Shown here: in pieces, positions 52,945 to 63,824 of the stretch | Layout of the letters: every line of letters begins with the position of its first letter | How positions within the stretch are numbered: the first letter of the stretch is position 1 | From: Metaphire vulgaris | Taxonomy: Eukaryota; Annelida; Clitellata; Crassiclitellata; Megascolecidae | Length of the DNA: 64,000 nucleotides | Direction of reading: 5' to 3' | Assembly: GCA_018105865.1 (NCBI GenBank) | Contig: CM030856.1 | Location: forward strand, 9,039,153 to 9,103,152 | The notes under the pieces: model-generated | Told to the model about the DNA's origin: nothing | The model's database searches: none | Seen by the model: the letters and a program-made list of their open reading frames with translations, nothing else | Translations under genes and position numbers: made by a program

Positions 52945-54960
52945 CAGTTCATTGGAATGAGTATTATATTAATGGTAAGCAATTACACCTTTAGTTGGCC
53001 CATTTGTATAATAGAAAAACCAGCTGATACACTAATTTGATTAACTAGTTTGTTGGTGTATGATCTTTATTTGGTGAATTGGTCTAAGTTGATTGGAGAT
53101 ACAGCTGTTTAACATGGAAATATTATTCTGTAATTAACATTGATCAGGAACCTTTGGGTATCGTAAATGAGTTATTGTAACTGTGCAGTTGCCTGTTTTC
53201 TTGCCTTTTGCCTAGTCCTGAAGATGAAGCTAAAACGATTAGTTCTATGCATCTATTTTGTAACGGTATGAGACTGTTATGGCGTACCAGAAAATCTTAA
53301 AACTAGTTTTTTCCTTGCATAATTACATTCAACAATTTAAAATTTTACAGTTTGGTTTATGTCGTTTATGTCTCCTTCCATTTGATTTCTATTCATTTTA
53401 TTTTTATATATGGATTCAAAAGTGGCCATGCCAGTTTCAATTATGATTATCACATACAATTTTATTTACATGTTTATATCTGTTTAGATAATATTTCATA
53501 CCGGAAAAATATATTTCCGAAAAAGCACTGGTTTTATAACTAGTAAATAAGTTTGGAGGAAGAGGGTTTCAACTTTTTTCAAATCCTTCTCTATGAGGGG
53601 CAACTTTGGCAGAATTATTTTGTAGAGGTTAGATTTTCTCTCTTTGGTCGTTTTGCTTGTTACAGTGCAGTTTGTGCGTGATGGTTTGAATATCTATAGT
53701 AAAACCCCATTTACATGGGCATAATGAAATTGGACAAAAGTGTCTGTGTTGACTGAATCCAAAGAAATCCATTGAGTGTCAGTCCAAAAAGTAAGTCAAC
53801 CGTCCATGCCATCTGAGTTGGTGTTGTCAGGGTTTCACTGTTGCACTGTCTTTTTTGGAGGAATTGATTTGATGTGACCTGTTGTCGGGGTCTTTTATTA
53901 AACACTGTCTGTGGACAGCCTTATGTGAGAGCCTTTATGAAGCTTCCTAGACCTGTAAAGGGAATGCAGAATAGATGGGATGGAAGCCATTAGACCGCAC
54001 CCCAAATGTTATTACCTGCCTGGAATGCGTGCATACTGTACCTGGATTCATGACAACCAACATGCCAGCTACCTGTGTGTTGTTTTGGAGTTGTAAGAAC
54101 TGTTTCTGATTAGTTAGAGATTGGTTTCATTCTTGCACTGAATGGTTTTGTTGATTATTTTGATATTTTTAACTTTTCAGGATAATTGTTCTTGTCAGTG
54201 GTTTAGTTTTCAGTATAATGTTCGCAAATGATCTTTATTTTCTAAGCATTAGGTACTTGCTTAGCAAATAAAGACCATTTTCTACAGTTACTGAAATTAG
54301 AGGTATGTTGGTCAGATTAGTGCCATACTCTGACAATCAAAGATAAAAATGACTGTTATAATTATGAACTTACAGAAAACACATGCTGGCTTGGATGTTG
54401 GGGGTTAGGTCGAAGAGATGACTGCCAAAAGGCTTAAACCAACATCAGTTATACCTTCAATCGTGCAGCACTTTATGGGTGCCTGGCAACCTGGAGCTAA
54501 TAAAAATGGAGATACAAAGATATAGATGATAGATAAAGAGAGAGAGATAGATTCTAGGAATAGTAGAGATGAGATAGACAAAATCTGTAAAGATATGAGG
54601 TGGGGAGGTAATACTATTTAGGAGGGTTTTCTTACGTGGTGTTATCAATTGAATAGAATTGAGATTTAGTTGACAATATTAGCACACCTATATACTTGTA
54701 ATTTATTAAGTGCCATTTTTGTCAAATTTTTATTTGGTGCCGATTGTGTTTAGTGCCAGTGTATTTTATGTATCGATGGTCATTTCAATTTAATTTGGTT
54801 AGAGTATGGGGCATCTATAATGAGGAACCCCAGAGCATGGGGTACTTTTCAAGCCGTCAGATTCTGATTATTCTTTTTTGCTAATGATCTTGCTTAGAAC
54901 TTCTAAAGTACAGTATTGCTAGTTTATTGCTTGATGTAGCTTTTTAGCATTTTTAAAATA
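52945..54960. other. CpG-poor AT-rich DNA, no gene seen
   Basis: Ordinary-complexity sequence. I find no exon with both splice sites and coding character, nor a MITE with two ends. Confidence 0.45.
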
Positions 54961-55013
54961 ATAATTGTGAATCAGCCAAATGCACAGTGTAGGGTTGCAG
55001 CCCAGATTTGGCC

Positions 55014-55014
<1 letters not shown>

Positions 55015-55062
<48 letters not shown>

Positions 55063-55074
55063 GTTGTTGAATAT

Positions 55075-55117
<43 letters not shown>

Positions 55118-55126
55118 GTTGAATAT

Positions 55127-55158
<32 letters not shown>

Positions 55159-55160
55159 GC
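55015..55160. repeat. Three (ATT)n blocks split by TTGAATATGT
   Basis: ATT runs separated by ATGTTG(TTG)AATATGT at about 55061 and 55117, a higher-order duplication of a microsatellite plus spacer. Confidence 0.95.
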
Positions 55161-55164
55161 CGTT

Positions 55165-55598
55165 ATGTTGAATATTGAATATGTCAGACAGCCTTTTCAG
55201 GTGTTGTAGTATTGTGGCAGAAATTGACACTGGCATGACTTAAATGCAGATACAAAATTAATTACAGCTGTCAGCTCAATTTGCCAGACTCTGGTGTGGA
55301 AATACACCAGATTGTAGTGGATGAAGCCCATTGACAAACATTGGAGATATGATAGCACAGCCTGCTGCTTTCTCCATTCATTCCGAATCATGGAACGGCT
55401 GGCTCTAAGTGTATGCTTAATAATAAATATATTTGTGAGCTGCTTTTGATGCTCCAAGTTTATTGATAGACTCTTGTTTCAAGCAGATCTGATCACAATC
55501 TATTATTGCATGGGGAACTGGCTTTCTGTTTCATTGGGAAATGCATATATCATGGAAATATATGTTTCTGTGTTATTTATCTAGTTTATGTTTCAAAT
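55165..55598. other. CpG-poor DNA, no gene seen
   Basis: Nothing recognised. Confidence 0.4.
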
Positions 55599-55599
55599 A

Positions 55600-55673
55600 G
55601 ACACACACACACACACACATGTGCACGTGCACACACATGCTCACACACACACACACACACACATACACACACA
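55600..55673. repeat. (CA)n microsatellite
   Basis: CA run with TGTGCACGTGCACA in the middle. Confidence 0.95.
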
Positions 55674-55679
55674 AGGGCT

Positions 55680-56755
55680 GAAAACCTAGCTTTTTTAGAG
55701 AAAAAATTTAGGTTTTTAGGTTTTAGTGTTTGGCATGGCAACACCCATAAACCCTTCTCTATATTTTTGCCACTTAGGTGTTCTGCCGTCTCCAGATAGG
55801 AAGAAACTTTAAGAGCATTAAAGATTACTTTTTTAAACTGCACACATTTTCCAGCCCTGATATATGCCTAGTTGATTTAAATTAGTTGAAGAGTGAAAGC
55901 TACACTGTATGTGCATTAAATAAATGAATACTTCTCTTTTTATGTCCAGCTGTGATTGGTTGCATTGGAGGCAGTGATAGTCATACATAGATCTACACTA
56001 TTGCCATTGCAGTTTCTTTTAAAGTTATTTGAAACCTATTTGTTGTTGCTTGAAGAAACCGATCTAATGCTGTAAGATTCTGTTCTAATGAAATTCAGTG
56101 GACCTGGTGGTCTCACCTCTTATATTTCGGACTCACTCAGCCACTTTTGATGACATTACACTGTAAATGAACCTGCTGTCGTCATTCATTACAGCTGAGA
56201 TTAATCGGATGCCTGTCCTTTTTAATGCTATTCTTCAGTGAACTTTTTAACTATAAAATGATCAAATTTGTAGCAGCACTGCTGTTATTGTATGCATGTT
56301 GTAAATGAGTTTCTAAGAAATCAGTGAGATGCCCGATAGTTCAGAGTTCAAGACTGTAAATTATTTCAAATCTTTTGAGAAAAAAACTAAAGACTCTAGT
56401 TAATGATGCATCATGTAATGATATAATGAGATGGATAAAGAAGTATTGAGCGTCTCTGTTGGTGACCTAGGCACTGCGGTGGGGAGGGGGGTTCAGGATT
56501 ATTGATCCTGAACCAGGGGGTCGTGACACAGAGTCAGAAAGGAAATGAGGCTGCAGGGTCATATTGAGAAGGGTGAGGGGAATTTCTGTGTGAAAAAAAT
56601 TGAAAAGTCTTTTAATCTTGTGCTCCTATTTACTCGTCTGTGAAGTACACGGGGACAAAATAAAACGAAGGTTCGGTTGATTCAGTTTGTTGTATCCATT
56701 TTTGCCAGAGTTGTCTAGCTTGGGAATGATTGTGGCTGTAGAATTCGTTCTGTGG
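55680..56755. other. CpG-poor DNA, no gene seen
   Basis: A short G-run with GATTATTGATCCTGAAC near 56480-56515. Nothing else recognised. Confidence 0.4.
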
Positions 56756-56763
56756 CGTGGCCG

Positions 56764-56894
56764 AGGACAAAATGTCACGGACAAAATGTCACGGGTTCAG
56801 ATTGAGGTTGAGGTTAGGGTTACATTTTTATCCCCATTACATCTTGTTCGTGACATTTTGTTCCCATGACATTTTGTCCGTGACATTTTGTCCT
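56764..56894. mobile_element. Palindromic 131-bp MITE-like element
   Basis: The left arm repeats GGACAAAATGTCACG twice and the right arm GTGACATTTTGTCC twice, inverted. The centre is GAGGTTGAGGTTAGGGTTAC. Class not assigned. Confidence 0.75.
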
Positions 56895-57111
56895 AGCACC
56901 GTTTTGTGGTGATCAGATGTATGATTTTCCTAAGTTTTGGTTATGAAAATAACTGCATGTCATACATTATAAAAACCTAGAAGCAGATGTTATTGTCATT
57001 TTGCAGAAGGTCTCATCTGGCATTATTTAAGTCCTCAGTGTTGAATATAGACAGATATAATGTTGTCATTTGTTTTGCTAAAAGAATTGCACTTCCTGGT
57101 ATACCTTAGAG

Positions 57112-57300
57112 CAGTGTTTCCCAAACTGTGGGTCGCTACCCAAAAGTGGGTCACAGGGCTCAGTCTAATGGATAGCAGTGTAAAATTAAGTATTGTTTCC
57201 TAACCAACACTGTGCATAATGTCACTAGCCTTGCAAAGTTGTAAGTACACTTAGTTTTAAGAAATTTCTATACCTGCAGTAGGCTACATACGAGACTATT
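57112..57300 (-). mobile_element. Fragment of the 776-bp hAT family
   Basis: Starts CAGTGTTTCCCAAACTGTGG and continues GGGTCGCTACCCAAAAGTGG, the complement of the right end of 41590-42365. Homology fades near the CTACATACGAGAC phrase at about 57290. Confidence 0.75.
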
Positions 57301-58095
57301 TTAGACGGGGTGGCCTGTTTTTGGATATGCAGGAGACCCCACGATTTTTTTGCAATTTTTCACGGATGGTTAGAAAGAGAAACAAAAGTCCTAAAAATGA
57401 TTTATGACACAGTTTTATAGCTTTCATATAGCCCCAGCAATCACAAGTTGAAAAAATGCTTAGCTTTGTCTTTTTAAAAAGGACCAAAAATCTAGGTTTC
57501 CAGCACTTTTCCAATACGGATTCACCAGATTGCATGGAATTTTCAATTTTAGGGTACCCAGGTTTTAAAGGGTTAAGTCTGTATAAACTGTGCAGTGTGG
57601 ACACCAAAGCAAAATTTCTATTTGCAACTGTTGGGAAAAATTATGGAATTATTGAAAAGTCCTCATTTGACGTTCAACATGTCCTTCAACATGTCTTCTG
57701 GGCATTGGTTTGGTGTGCTGTTAAAGCAATATTTGCATTGAACGCTGTATATTCTTGTGAAGCTTGGCTACGTTTTTCAAAGATTTTGTGTGAAAACATC
57801 GCTGTCTGCCTGCTGCAGCATTTAAAGTGCAGCATTGAACGCTGAGTGTTTTGGCGAATGGCCTGTTACTTATGGATGCATTTGGAAAATTGCATTCGAA
57901 TGCTTCTAACACAGTTGACGATCTGGTCAAATCCCAGCGCTTAAAATGCTGGCTGTTCTGGACTCCTTTGGCTGAATTGTTTGTGTCTGATGGCGTGGAG
58001 TCCTTCTGCAAGTTTATCGATACTCATTTCTTTTCCAATGTTGTGAATATATATTCTGATTACCATACTTGGCTTTTAGGTCTGGTCAAGTGAAC
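57301..58095. other. Unique DNA with medium-length frames, no gene recognised
   Basis: Plus-strand frames at 57456-57845 (129 codons) and 57851-58093 (80 codons) lie end to end in different frames. I do not recognise either. They might be the remains of a retroelement or chance. Confidence 0.3.
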
Positions 58096-58099
58096 TACA

Positions 58100-58102
<3 letters not shown>

Positions 58103-58145
<43 letters not shown>

Positions 58146-58148
58146 AAA

Positions 58149-58180
<32 letters not shown>
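58103..58180. repeat. (TA)n microsatellite
   Basis: Two TA runs split by TTCAAAAAATATAT. Confidence 0.95.
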
Positions 58181-58184
58181 CAGA

Positions 58185-59215
58185 GACAGACAGACAGGTA
58201 GACAGAGAACCTGGAGAAAACTGTTCTGCTGACATACATACCTCAGATAAGTTATAGTTTTTCTCCAGTTACCGACATATAATAGTTTTATGCAGTGTTG
58301 AACAAATTAGCAGAAATTTCAACTTGAATCCACAAACATATGCCAGAATGGAACATGTTTAGAATTTCGTCCGGCTTCAAGCCCAGTCTTGTTCGTTTCA
58401 CTATGTACCGAAGTCAGAGCATAATGTGAATTATTTTTACTCTGAGTTTTATTGATGCAAAGGATCGATACCTTGAGCTTGACTATTATGCAAGGTGTGG
58501 AGTTGATTTTCTTGCTAGAAAGGGAGTGCCAAATGACAGTTTTCATTGCACACCCTATATATATTATGTCTTTATATCCTTGATAGGTGTTTCTATGGTT
58601 ACCATAATTACTTTTATGCCTATAAGTTGTTTTACTGGTTTTGACTAAATTACCAGCACACTGCACTGTGTTCCTGCACATTGTATTAATTTCTATCAAT
58701 CAATCAATCAATAAGCTTCTATGACGCCACTATCATAATACCCAAGGCATCAGCCGATGGTGCACCAAAGCCAAATTGAATTAGAGCTGGGTCAATCTGG
58801 AATATTAGTCAGAACAGCGGGGGAGCAATCTAGGGGGGATAAGCCAAGTCAAACAGGTATGTTTTAAGACCATGTGTTTTTTACAGACGTATTCAGCATA
58901 GATTACATTTTTAATGGTCATATCCTAAAATGCAGTTTCTGTAAATTCATTTATCAAGAAATGCTTGTCGCTGAAAAATAGGCAAAAATGTGTATCAAGT
59001 AGAAGTTGTGAAACTGAAAATATATATATGAGTTTTGGGGTTTCACCTTGCTCTGATTTGTTTTTACCTTTTTTTGCTCATAATGCAGTTTGCTAAACCT
59101 TGGAGATTATTTGGTCATTGGTAACAAATGGATGAAAGTTATGGCCTGAAACATTAGCTTGGATCTTCTTGAATTTTACCGTTTAGCTACTAGTTTTCTT
59201 GTTGAGCAACTCATC
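58185..59215. other. CpG-poor DNA with one repeat fragment
   Basis: 58690-58880 (ATCAATCAATCAATAAGCTTCTATGAC... AAGCCAAGTCAAACAGG) is the reverse of the repeat at 48790-48860 and 42990-43050. No exon seen. Confidence 0.4.
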
Positions 59216-59219
59216 ATGA

Positions 59220-59498
59220 TCATGTTCTCTGTCCTGGGACAGGATTAGGGCTCCTTTGTTTCCATTCCTCTCTGCATCTTGCTTCTTCTTTGATTTCTGC
59301 ATAGGTCTTGTGATGCTGTGCATCTGTTTTCATCATCCAGTCCAATAGCATCCTCCTTGGTCTTCCTTTTGTCTTTCTTCCTGATATTCTTCCCTCAATT
59401 ACTGTTCTGAGTAATGATTCTCCTCTTAGTACATGCCCAATCCAGTTCCTCTGTCTTTTTTGATGGTGCTGATTATTGATTATATTATTATTGAGCAA
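59220..59498 (-). pseudogene. C-terminal fragment of a LINE ORF2
   Basis: The 92-codon minus-strand frame contains RNWIGHVLRGESLLRTVIEG and GRKTKGRPRRMLLDWM. This is the C-terminal region typical of RTE-like and related LINE polyproteins after the reverse transcriptase (WIGHVLR...EGK..GKR.RGRPR..WLD). Only the last part is present. Confidence 0.75.
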
Positions 59499-59601
59499 CT
59501 ACCAATAGAAAATTGGAACAAAGATTTGTGCTTAAGTAGTATAACTTATTTGGACATTATCTGTAAAATCACTTATTAGTGAATATAGATGTATGGTATC
59601 T

Positions 59602-59605
<4 letters not shown>

Positions 59606-59644
<39 letters not shown>
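59606..59644. repeat. (AAT)n microsatellite
   Basis: Short AAT run. Confidence 0.95.
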
Positions 59645-59647
<3 letters not shown>

Positions 59648-60165
59648 TAAAAATACATTGATTATTGTCTGTAGTATCAGTTCTCTAAAGCAGTGAAATG
59701 ATTGGTAGCTGAATTGTAACATCTCTGAAGAAATGACCAGTTATCTCTCTGTGGATAGAAACACACTCATTTTGATCAGTGCTACCCTGCATGACGCCTA
59801 ACCTAAGAGTTTATGTAAAATCACAAGATGAGATTCATTCCTGCTCGTTTCTGATTCAGGCATTCAAAGTGGGAACATTCACATTTTGAAATTTTTTCAC
59901 TACATAACTTGTAATTTACCAGAAGATACTTTGTAATTTTACAGCTGGAGTAATTCCCTTTTAGATAACTTGCTTTTGTTTTCACGTGTCGTATTGGAGT
60001 AAACCAGGTTACCACAGTAACTTGGTATACTCCAATATGACACATGAAAACTATGACTATTGTAACAACAAGTCTACCAAGATCAACAGCGGATATTACA
60101 AACTTCAGCTTATACTTTAGTCTCAGACTCTACTTTGGGTCTGCAAATTTCATGTATACTTTTTA
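59645..60165. other. CpG-poor DNA, no gene seen
   Basis: Contains the inverted pair TATTGGAGTAAACCAGG...CTTGGTATACTCCAATA (about 59992-60036). No exon. Confidence 0.4.
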
Positions 60166-60169
60166 AAGG

Positions 60170-60409
60170 GGTCCGAGGAATGAAAAAAATGAGAACCTAT
60201 CAAATTATAATGTTTGGATGCTCACATATAGGTGTAATCCTGACATCAACATCATGGGGGGGGGGTAGAAATTTTTTACCATTAGCACAAAACATTGGGG
60301 GATAATTGATACTCTATTCCCCATACTAATTATTGGGGGGACGGTCCCCCGTGGTTTATGCATCTGGTCCCAGGAATGAAAAAAATGAGAACCAATCTAA
60401 TTATAATGT
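60170..60409. repeat. 44-bp direct repeats 196 bp apart
   Basis: 60170-60213 and 60366-60409 are about 90% identical (AGGAATGAAAAAAATGAGAA). The DNA between has G-runs, ACGGTCCCCCG and looks MITE-like. Confidence 0.8.
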
Positions 60410-60794
60410 ATATTGTTTGTATAGGATCATCATTTTTTTGAATATGTCACGAAGTGGCTCATGGTCTGAACACAGAGCTGCAAGGTTTGTTCTTACTTTT
60501 GAAGCCGCAGAAAGCTGCAGATATTAATTACATGGTTATTCATATTCACACATAATAAGTAAGTAAAAAAAGACAGAACTTTGTGACTTTGTTGTAGGAT
60601 TTGTTTGCTGCTGTGCTGTTGATGTTGATCTCACTTTTGTTCTTTTCTCTTTCCTTTCTATTCTGTGCCATGTAATGATGATGGTAAATATTAATGAAGA
60701 TGAGAGCCAAAGCGAGATAGAACATTTACATTTTGAATTGATGCACTAGTATAAATTCTTTTTTCATCTCTATTTTATGTGCTTGTATATTTAG

Positions 60795-60858
60795 CATGGA
60801 TTTTGACGACCGATCTGGCTCTTCGACGGACATTCGGAAGGCGAAGCTTGAAAAACAG
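60795..60858 (+). CDS. TUB: Tubby-like protein, first coding exon
   Basis: ATG at 60796; the exon ends at 60858 before GTATGT, phase 0, coding for 21 residues ending STDIRKAKLEKQ. Upstream, TTTTTCATCTCTATTTTATG...TTTAG is a credible acceptor that would put the exon start at 60795, so the 5'UTR begins further upstream. RKAKLEKQ matches the N-terminal helix of TUB/TULP3 (R-x-x-KL-x-x-Q) that in TULP3 binds the IFT-A complex for ciliary trafficking. CpG content is high relative to the intron. The gene continues to 63176. Confidence 0.75.
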
Positions 60859-61402
60859 GTATGTTCTCTAGTAGCTTGGTTTCTTGTTTTTTTTGCAGCA
60901 GTAGTCAGTACAGACAGGTAATCCATTTTCTTTAACAAAACACAGTGTCTTGTCCACTGTCCAGACGTGTTGTATATTTTATTAGTTGCTGATTAGTTGT
61001 CATAACTGCATTGTTATGGCTTGTATTTTTTTATTTCTGGCAACGTGGGTAGTTGTGTGCAAAAAATGTTGCGATAATTAATTAATTGTCCATTGCATGC
61101 AAGCCACTTGTACTGTTTTGGTCGCATCGCAGCTTCCGTGGGTTCTTGCCTCTCTTAATTCAGGTGGATACATCTTACTATGTACAAGAACCCATGGTTT
61201 TGATTTTGTAAGCATAGATGGTCCCTGGATGGCCGAAGTTAATTAAACTGTTGTGCTTAATTATTGTTAGTCATGCCATTGTAGCTGCTTCTTCATATTC
61301 TTAATTGCATTGGCTTATTATTATAATTATATGTTTAATATGGATGGTGCACGGTAAGGATGTTAGCAGCAGTCAAGAACATCTCTACTGAATTGTTTAA
61401 AT

Positions 61403-61738
61403 TAAAGTTAGCAATGGGTCATTGGATCATGGGTCAATAGGGGTCTTGACCCATCAAATTTTTAAGGAGATTGCATGTGCAGTCATTAGGTGTATGGAAA
61501 TCTAAGTTTACGTTCACTTACGGGTATATATTCAATGCAATTTTTGCATCTGCTCTGTGGCAGTGACTTAATTCTTGAGGCTTGATTAAATCAAATTACT
61601 TGTCTTGTTGGTCAGTGTTTTGAAGGCCAATTTGAACAGACTTTGAAAAGATATGGGATATATTTAATTTTCAAAGACCCATGGTTGAGCGGGTTACATG
61701 GGTCATGTGTCATTTTGAGTGACCCATTGCCATCTCTG
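61403..61738 (+). mobile_element. hAT MITE (GATGGCAATGGGTCA family), perfect target duplication
   Basis: Left TAAAGTTAGCAATGGGTCAT, right TGACCCATTGCCATCTCTG. Flanks gtttaaat (61395-61402) and gtttaaat (61739-61746) are identical. This copy defines the family boundaries used for the poorer copies at 1191, 3305 and 52210. Confidence 0.88.
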
Positions 61739-61909
61739 GTTTAAATGACTTTATAACTTTGGCTACATAGGTTTTTAAAAGATGCTTCTTTGTCTTATCT
61801 TTTTTGTTTTATTGATGGTTATTCAGAAGTTAATTGTATGTTTGTTCTTATTTCTTCTTCCTTTATTTCATCTCTTTCACTCCAAAAATTCTTCATAAGT
61901 CAGTTCATC

Positions 61910-62012
61910 TTTAAGTAAGTAAGGAAGATCTAAATCTAGCTAATTTACATAGCACTTTTGGAGGTAGTACTGTAGTAGCTGCTGCTTCTTAGTAGCAGCT
62001 GATGCTGCATCT
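61910..62012 (-). mobile_element. SINE/LINE 3' tail fragment
   Basis: TAAGTAAGTAAGG...CTAATTTACATAGCACTTTTGG and TAGCTGCTGCTTCTTAG parallel the tail at 16172-16255 (ATTTCTATAGCGCC, GTAGCTGCTTATTCTTAG). Diverged. Confidence 0.4.
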
Positions 62013-62345
62013 TTTATATATGTACAGTTGTCATGTATCCAGCTGCTGATATAAATCTTGTTTCATTATTCTTGAGTTAACCCTTTCATCCCCTAAGACC
62101 CTAAGACTGCATAAGCTCTTGGTTATGGGGATCGTCAGGTCAGAGGGTTAATGCAGTTGTTAATGATGTAACTCTGACAGCCTATACAGTTTTAACATTT
62201 GAGCGACCGATTTCTGATTTAATCGATTTGTAGAATTGTTATTCCTTAAAATTCTCAGTAATTTTACAATGCCATGCATTACATTTTACTTTCTGTGGAG
62301 TATTATGTATAGAAATTTTATTCCAGAACAATGGATAGTTGCTTT

Positions 62346-62541
62346 CAGTGGCGTAGCCACGATTTCCGGAAGGGGGGTTTTGAAAAAAAAATTCGTCGAT
62401 GACCGCCAAGGGGGGATTTTTACCCCAAAAATCGCCAAAAATCGCCTTTAAAAATAAAAATTGCATGGAAATACATAAAAAAAATTTTCCCGCCGTCCAA
62501 GGGGGGTTTTAACCCCCAAGCCATTCATGGCTATGCCACTG
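62346..62541 (+). mobile_element. hAT MITE, CAGTGGCGTAGCC family, perfect target duplication
   Basis: Left CAGTGGCGTAGCCACGATTT, right CATGGCTATGCCACTG, flanked by gttgcttt (62338-62345) and gttgcttt (62542-62549). Lies in the Tubby intron. Confidence 0.93.
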
Positions 62542-62884
62542 GTTGCTTTTGATTTCAGGACTGTTAATATGGCAATGGCCCTAAGTTATCATAATCATCT
62601 TAGTAAACCAATCAGGTTCTTGTGAATTTGGATATATACCTTCTTGATGAAATCCTATATAGATATATACTTCTTTTCTGTCTATATCCTTGTTTATATA
62701 TTTTGTCTTAAATTCAATCAATATGTGTATTTAATCTGTTGGTCAATCTTTTTTGATCAGTGGTGCAATAAGTTTTTGATTACCGGTACTCTTTTGTTTG
62801 CTGTGCAGATGAATATATTCGACGAAAGCTTTAGTAAAACAATCATTTCTTCAAATATTTTGTTAGTAATTTTCAAACGATATA

Positions 62885-63044
62885 CAGTAGAACCTCTTTA
62901 TATCGAAGTTCAAGGGACCATGATAAATACTTCGATATATCCGAGGTTCGATATATCCGATTCCTGTATCATTAGCACTGTTTTGGCGGGACCGGCGCTC
63001 AGACTTCGATAACAACGTGATTTCGATATAACGAGGTTCTACTG
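62885..63044. mobile_element. pogo/Tigger MITE, 160 bp
   Basis: Left CAGTAGAACCTCTTTATATC, right GATATAACGAGGTTCTACTG, with TA at 62883-62884 and 63045-63046. These are classic Tigger-type ends. It lies 131 bp before the next exon. Confidence 0.9.
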
Positions 63045-63175
63045 TATCTGGTTTCACGATGAGTCTGTTTGAACCATTTGCCAAAAATGGTTAATTCAGT
63101 GCGGCTTATCTTCGACCTAAATTCCACTGTGTGTGTCAACGAGGCTATCATTTGGCATTTTTCTGTTCTCAACAG

Positions 63176-63341
63176 CAAGAGAGGGAAAAGAAAAAGAGAG
63201 ACGAGAAGCGACGCAACATGGTGATGCACCAGCCAAATGGCGAATCACGACCGGTGTCGGCACGAAGACCGAAGGACGACTCGACACAGCCGCTCATGTC
63301 AAGCCCGAGTCACTCTAAATCCATAGATGACGGTCAGTTTG
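63176..63341 (+). CDS. TUB: Tubby-like protein, second coding exon
   Basis: Acceptor TTCTGTTCTCAACAG ends at 63175; the donor GTAAGT follows at 63342. 166 bp, entering in phase 0 and leaving after one base. It encodes QEREKKKRDEKRRNMVMHQP and then SRPVSARRPKDDSTQPLMSS. The basic KKKR block, the M-V-x-x-x-P-x-x-x-S-R-P segment and the D-S-T-Q-P-L-M run in the same order as KKKR...MVQANPDGRPRSRR...EEQAPLVES in vertebrate TUB, as I remember it. The basic block can act as a nuclear localisation or membrane-contact segment. Confidence 0.85.
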
Positions 63342-63692
63342 GTAAGTTTTCCGTGTTTGTACACGTGTCTTGTTTTCCAAATGAATTGCTTTTTTGGTTA
63401 ATGTATTATCTTAATTTTACTGGTTAGTATGATATGTCATAGACATTGAAACATTGTGGAGAGCAGGATCATCTTCTCTCCAAATCTAAAATATAGGCAT
63501 TTTAAACAAATTTGTTTAATATTTGAACTGTAAAATTTCAGATAAATTAATTTTAAAGGCGTTTTGTTGTTTCTTTTGGATGCCAGTTTGGAAAGCCCTG
63601 GTATCTATCGATAACTTATATACTGCTCTGCTGTGGATACCGTATTTATGATTTTATGCAGCTCTAGTTGTGTGTGGTTCATTGCTTTTTAG
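63342..63692 (+). other. Intron of the Tubby-like gene
   Basis: GTAAGT...CATTGCTTTTTAG, 351 bp, phase 1. No repeat recognised. Confidence 0.8.
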
Positions 63693-63824
63693 CATACGAT
63701 GGTCCAGAATTTTTTGACAACCAAAATTACGTAACCACTCGAATACACATTCAACAGGCAACAACAGATGAGACAAAAACGGAAAATACAGACAGTGAAG
63801 ATGACGTTCAAACAATACGAATGG
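63693..63824 (+). CDS. TUB: Tubby-like protein, third coding exon
   Basis: Acceptor CATTGCTTTTTAG ends at 63692; the donor GTAACA follows at 63825. 132 bp, phase 1 in and phase 1 out. The split codon gives Ala, so the junction reads GQF-AYDGPEFFDNQNY, matching the AYDGP-x-x-F segment I recall from Drosophila king tubby. The rest is acidic and polar (TDSEDDVQTIRM), as in the variable linker before the tubby domain. The C-terminal tubby domain, which binds PI(4,5)P2, must lie beyond the right edge. Together the three exons give about 120 residues. Confidence 0.85.

Larger units (their letters stand above)
50351..60792 (+). other. CpG-poor, T-rich region: presumed first intron of the Tubby-like gene
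   Basis: About 10 kb with few CpGs, no CT/GA microsatellites, no TAGGCCTA and T excess on the plus strand. It ends at a good acceptor (TTGTATATTTAG) immediately before the first coding exon. The only coding-like remnant is a LINE fragment at 59220. That this is one intron is inference; no first exon has been proven. Confidence 0.4.
60859..63175 (+). other. Intron of the Tubby-like gene
   Basis: GT-AG, 2317 bp, phase 0. It contains three well-defined MITEs (61403-61738, 62346-62541, 62885-63044). A degenerate CCCCTAAGA...AGAGGGTTAA segment at 62078-62150 vaguely recalls the piggyBac-type MITE but lacks its ends. Confidence 0.75.

Noticed and set aside
53211..53265. 'cctgaagatgaagctaaaacg' phrase as a Penelope-like retroelement end
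   Set aside because: Only a short resemblance to a commonly seen retroelement end; no supporting reverse transcriptase or terminal structure nearby.
56815..56830. Telomere-like GGTTAGGGTT
   Set aside because: A single short match in the centre of a palindromic element, with no array.
57456..58093. Two adjacent plus-strand frames as a coding gene
   Set aside because: They are in different frames, have no recognisable domain and no clear splice sites joining them.
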